Assembly (NCBI GenBank): GCA_036258555.1
Contig: DATADL010000100.1
Span: forward strand, 1 to 59,986
Direction: 5' to 3'
DNA: 59,986 nt
Origin: JALZEG01 sp036258555
GTDB lineage: Bacteria; Actinomycetota; CADDZG01; WHSQ01
The position numbers and the translations under genes are program-made. The first letter of the stretch is position 1. Every line of letters starts with the position of its first letter. Below the pieces are notes generated by a model, which worked only from the letters and a program-made list of their open reading frames with translations, did not search any database and was not told the origin of the DNA. Shown in pieces: positions 57,727 through 59,986 of this stretch.

Positions 57727-58461
57727 CTACGCGACCCGGGAGCCCACGGCCCGCCAGGCCAGGTAGCTCGCCACCTCGCTCGGCAGCGTGCCGCGGCCGA
57801 AGATGCGGTCGTAGCCCAGCTCGGCGGCCTGCGCCGGCACGAAGCGCGGCCCCCCTCCTACGAGGATCAACCGGTCCCGCAGGCCCGCGGACTCCAGCGC
57901 GTCGCGCACCTCACGCAGGTGCAGCAGGTGCGCGTCCCGCTGCGTCACGACCTGGCTGATCAGGACCGCGTCGGCCGACTCCGCCGTCACCGCAGCGACG
58001 ATCTCGTCCGGCGTGACCTGGGCCCCCATGTTCACGACCCGCATCTCCGGGAAGTACTCGAGCCCGTGGTCGCCGGCGAACCCCTTCATCGACAGGATCG
58101 CGTCGAGGCCGACCGTGTGCGCGTCCGTGCCCGTGCACGCGCCTACCACGACGAGCTGGCGCTTCAGACCCTCCCGGATCGTCTGGTTCACCTCGCCGTA
58201 CGAGTACAGCGGGAAGTCGCGCTCCTCTACCTCGAGCACGTCGGGGTCCACGTCGTGCGAGGTCGCGCCGTAGACGATGAAGAACGTGAAGTCCGGCCCC
58301 ATGGCCTTCGCGTGGACGAGCTGCGGGCGCCGGAAGCCCATCTTGCGGGCGAGCTCGAGCGCGGCCTGATGGGCACGCGGCGAGTCCGGCAGCGGCAGCG
58401 TGAACGAGAGCTGGACCTGGCCGTCGCCGGTCGCGTCTCCGTAAGGGCGGACGGCCGTCAT
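57727..58461 (-). CDS. kamE: D-lysine 5,6-aminomutase beta subunit (cobalamin-binding)
   Basis: A 244-residue subunit that carries adenosylcobalamin and the PLP-binding lysine. The B12 motif D-x-H-x-x-G is at 113-118 (CTGTDAHTVGLDAI); K126 in SMKGFAG is the candidate PLP lysine, equivalent to Lys144 in the Clostridium enzyme. The partner ligand region with GGG is RLILVGGGPRFV near residue 203. ATG 58461 overlaps the kamD stop (ATGA). A longer frame upstream belongs to kamD and is not credible. The reaction migrates the amino group from C6 to C5 of D-lysine or beta-lysine. Confidence 0.9.
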   Translation of the reverse strand: MTAVRPYGDATGDGQVQLSFTLPLPDSPRAHQAALELARKMGFRRPQLVHAKAMGPDFTFFIVYGATSHDVDPDVLEVEERDFPLYSYGEVNQTIREGLKRQLVVVGACTGTDAHTVGLDAILSMKGFAGDHGLEYFPEMRVVNMGAQVTPDEIVAAVTAESADAVLISQVVTQRDAHLLHLREVRDALESAGLRDRLILVGGGPRFVPAQAAELGYDRIFGRGTLPSEVASYLAWRAVGSRVA

Positions 58462-59986
58462 CGGTGGGTGAGCTCCTCGAGCAGGTCGGCGATCGGGTTG
58501 AAGTACCAGTCGCCGCGGCGGACGACGCCGTCCAGCCCCTTGCCCCCGTCTCGCGTCCGGACCGTGTCGGCGAACATGCCCGCCTCGATCGCCTCGAACA
58601 TCCCGATCTCCGAGACCTTGCGGAGCATCTGCCTGCACTCCTCGAGGACCTGGGCCGCGCGCCGCTCGACCGCCCCGCCCTCCTCGAAGCGCACCTCCCC
58701 CGCCAGCGACGACGCGCCGCCGAACACGTACGACGCGTTCTCGAGGGCGAGGTCACGGTCGGACAGGAACGGGGTGTGTATGCCCTCCGTCATCATCCCG
58801 AGCAGGATCACGTCCTGTCCGGTCAGCGCGCCCACGAGGTTGAACATCCCGTCGTACAGGAAGCCCTGGAACACGTTGCCGGTCATGTGCTTCGTCGGAG
58901 GCATGTACTTGAGCGGGTGGCGCGGGAAGCACTCCCGCACCAGCTGCGCGTGGGCGAGCTCGACCATGATCTGGTCCGGCACCGCGGGGTCGACCTCGAA
59001 CGCGTGGCCGAGCCCCATCTGCTCCTCGGGGAGGCCCGCCGCGTGCGCCAGCCGTTCGTTCAGGAACTGCGACGCCAGGACGGTGTGGGCCGCGTCGACG
59101 GCGTCGGCGGTGGTCAGGTAGTTGTCCTCGCCGGTGTTGATCACGATGCCGGCGAGGGCGTGGACCATCCGCGAGAAGTGCTGGTCCACGAACGTGCGCT
59201 GCATGTTGATGTCGCGGAAGATGATCCCGTACATGCAGTCGTTGAGCATCATGTCGAGCCGCTCCATCGCCGCCAGCGCGGCGATCTCCGGCATGCACAG
59301 GCCGCTCGCGTAGTTCGTCAGCCGGACGTAGCGTCCGAGCTCTGCGCCGACCTCGTCGAGGGCGGCCCTCATCAGCCGGAAGTTCTCCTGGGTCGCGAAC
59401 GTCCCGGCGAACCCGTCGGTCGTCGCGCCGTAGGGCACGTAGTCGAGCAGGCTCTGCCCCGTCGAGCGGATCACCGCGACTATGTCTGCGCCGTTGCGCG
59501 CCGCGGCCTGCGCCTGCGGGACGTCCTCGTGGATGTTGCCGGTCGCGACGATGAGGTAGAGCCACGGCTTGGAGGCGTCCCCGACGCGCGCTATCTGCTC
59601 GTCCCGCGCGGTTCTCGCGCCCTCGACCCTCGCGACCGCCGCTTGGGCGGCTTCCACCGCGCGACCCCTGCCGCCCGCGCCGTCCTCGACCCCGAGCTCG
59701 CCGCGGGCGATCGCGTCCGCCGTCTCCTGGACGCCGAGCCCCGAAGACTCGACCGCGCCGAAGAACGGCAGCATCGCTCCGCCTTCGAGACCGACCGCCG
59801 AACGGATCGCGTCCACGACCGCGTTCGGGACCGGTATCGCCTCGGCTCCCTCGCCGAGGACGCCGTCCACGCCGCAGAGCCGGAGGCACGCGCGCTCGAT
59901 CGAGACCGTCGTGAGGGAGCGCGCCAGCTCCTCGACCGGCGAGGTGATCTCGGCTGCGAGGGACCGGCACTCCGCGACCGTCTCGC
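58458..59986 (-). CDS. kamD: D-lysine 5,6-aminomutase alpha subunit (5' end outside window)
   Basis: At least 508 residues. The frame is open to the right edge and continues family sequence there (ARSLTTVSIERACLRLCGVDG), so the start is outside. GTG 59870 is internal. It forms the TIM barrel of the enzyme and holds substrate and PLP contacts; landmarks are PYGATTDGFAGTFATQENFRLMR, SGLCMPEIAALAAMERLDMM and GLGHAFEVDPAVPDQIM. The ATGA overlap with kamE and the kal gene nearby indicate a lysine fermentation locus, of which kamA, kdd and kce are not in view. Confidence 0.9.
   Translation of the reverse strand, partial: ETVAECRSLAAEITSPVEELARSLTTVSIERACLRLCGVDGVLGEGAEAIPVPNAVVDAIRSAVGLEGGAMLPFFGAVESSGLGVQETADAIARGELGVEDGAGGRGRAVEAAQAAVARVEGARTARDEQIARVGDASKPWLYLIVATGNIHEDVPQAQAAARNGADIVAVIRSTGQSLLDYVPYGATTDGFAGTFATQENFRLMRAALDEVGAELGRYVRLTNYASGLCMPEIAALAAMERLDMMLNDCMYGIIFRDINMQRTFVDQHFSRMVHALAGIVINTGEDNYLTTADAVDAAHTVLASQFLNERLAHAAGLPEEQMGLGHAFEVDPAVPDQIMVELAHAQLVRECFPRHPLKYMPPTKHMTGNVFQGFLYDGMFNLVGALTGQDVILLGMMTEGIHTPFLSDRDLALENASYVFGGASSLAGEVRFEEGGAVERRAAQVLEECRQMLRKVSEIGMFEAIEAGMFADTVRTRDGGKGLDGVVRRGDWYFNPIADLLEELTHR

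Noticed and set aside
1..59986. CRISPR arrays, insertion sequences, prophage genes, rRNA
   Set aside because: No repeat-spacer pattern, transposase, integrase other than XerD, phage structural gene or rRNA sequence was seen.

Overview
The window is a roughly 70% GC chromosomal segment (my estimate by eye) from a deep-branching Actinomycetota. The class cannot be fixed from the sequence. Two gene blocks are in the order known from Mycobacterium tuberculosis: Rv1693-Rv1713 (small protein, tlyA, NAD kinase, recN, steA, steB/mctB, pyrG, xerD, parA, scpA, scpB, rluB, cmk, der) and Rv1826-Rv1832 (gcvH, garA, merR/ftsR, DUF151, merR, glycine dehydrogenase). Here they are nearly contiguous, joined by tRNA-Pro, pgsA and a nucleotidyltransferase/phosphomutase fusion.

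Layout. 0-18 kb: rRNA methylation, NADP synthesis, DNA repair, the SteA/SteB pair, MurJ, a glycosyltransferase, a membrane phosphatase-like protein and a MraY-like enzyme, then CTP synthase, a secreted propeller protein, alanine dehydrogenase, XerD, a DksA/TraR finger protein and phosphopentomutase. 18-29 kb: ParA plus a ribbon-helix-helix-like protein, a divergent M50 protease/TrpS pair, ScpA-ScpB, RluB, a prephenate/EPSP block (AroH, TyrA, AroA), Cmk, Der and tRNA-Pro. 29-41 kb: phospholipid synthase, sugar-nucleotide fusion protein, a full glycine cleavage set (gcvH, gcvT, gcvPA, gcvPB) interleaved with GarA-like FHA, two MerR regulators, a D,D-carboxypeptidase, Hpt and a DUF151 nuclease. 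41-47.5 kb: an exported accessory cluster (two-domain copper oxidase, cupredoxin/beta-helix fusion, metallophosphoesterase, M14 carboxypeptidase). 47.5-54 kb: polyprenol-phosphate mannosyltransferase, DUF4193, a structured gene-free stretch, YjbQ, archaeal-type ProRS and a PAS/GAF/SpoIIE phosphatase. 54-60 kb, minus strand: an exported propeller protein and lysine-fermentation genes (kamD, kamE, kal) with an ArsC-like protein, a small zinc protein and a HAD phosphatase.

Two sequence-level patterns run across the genes. First, eight copies of a 21-bp motif (five-base arm, four-base spacer ending in A, then a 12-bp near-palindrome centred on GTCGAC) occur only between 18.3 and 38.2 kb. Seven lie just upstream of or on a start codon and one lies inside the coding sequence next to parA. 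Their AT-rich composition and repeated layout make chance unlikely. They may be sites for a chromosome-organising or regulatory protein, possibly the ParA/ribbon-helix-helix pair encoded among them. Second, many first-in-operon genes have a TANNNT box exactly six (sometimes seven) bases before the start codon and no ribosome binding site, the signature of leaderless transcription. Two further genes seem to start at non-standard codons (CTG for trpS, ATC for an endonuclease-like gene) behind strong Shine-Dalgarno sequences.
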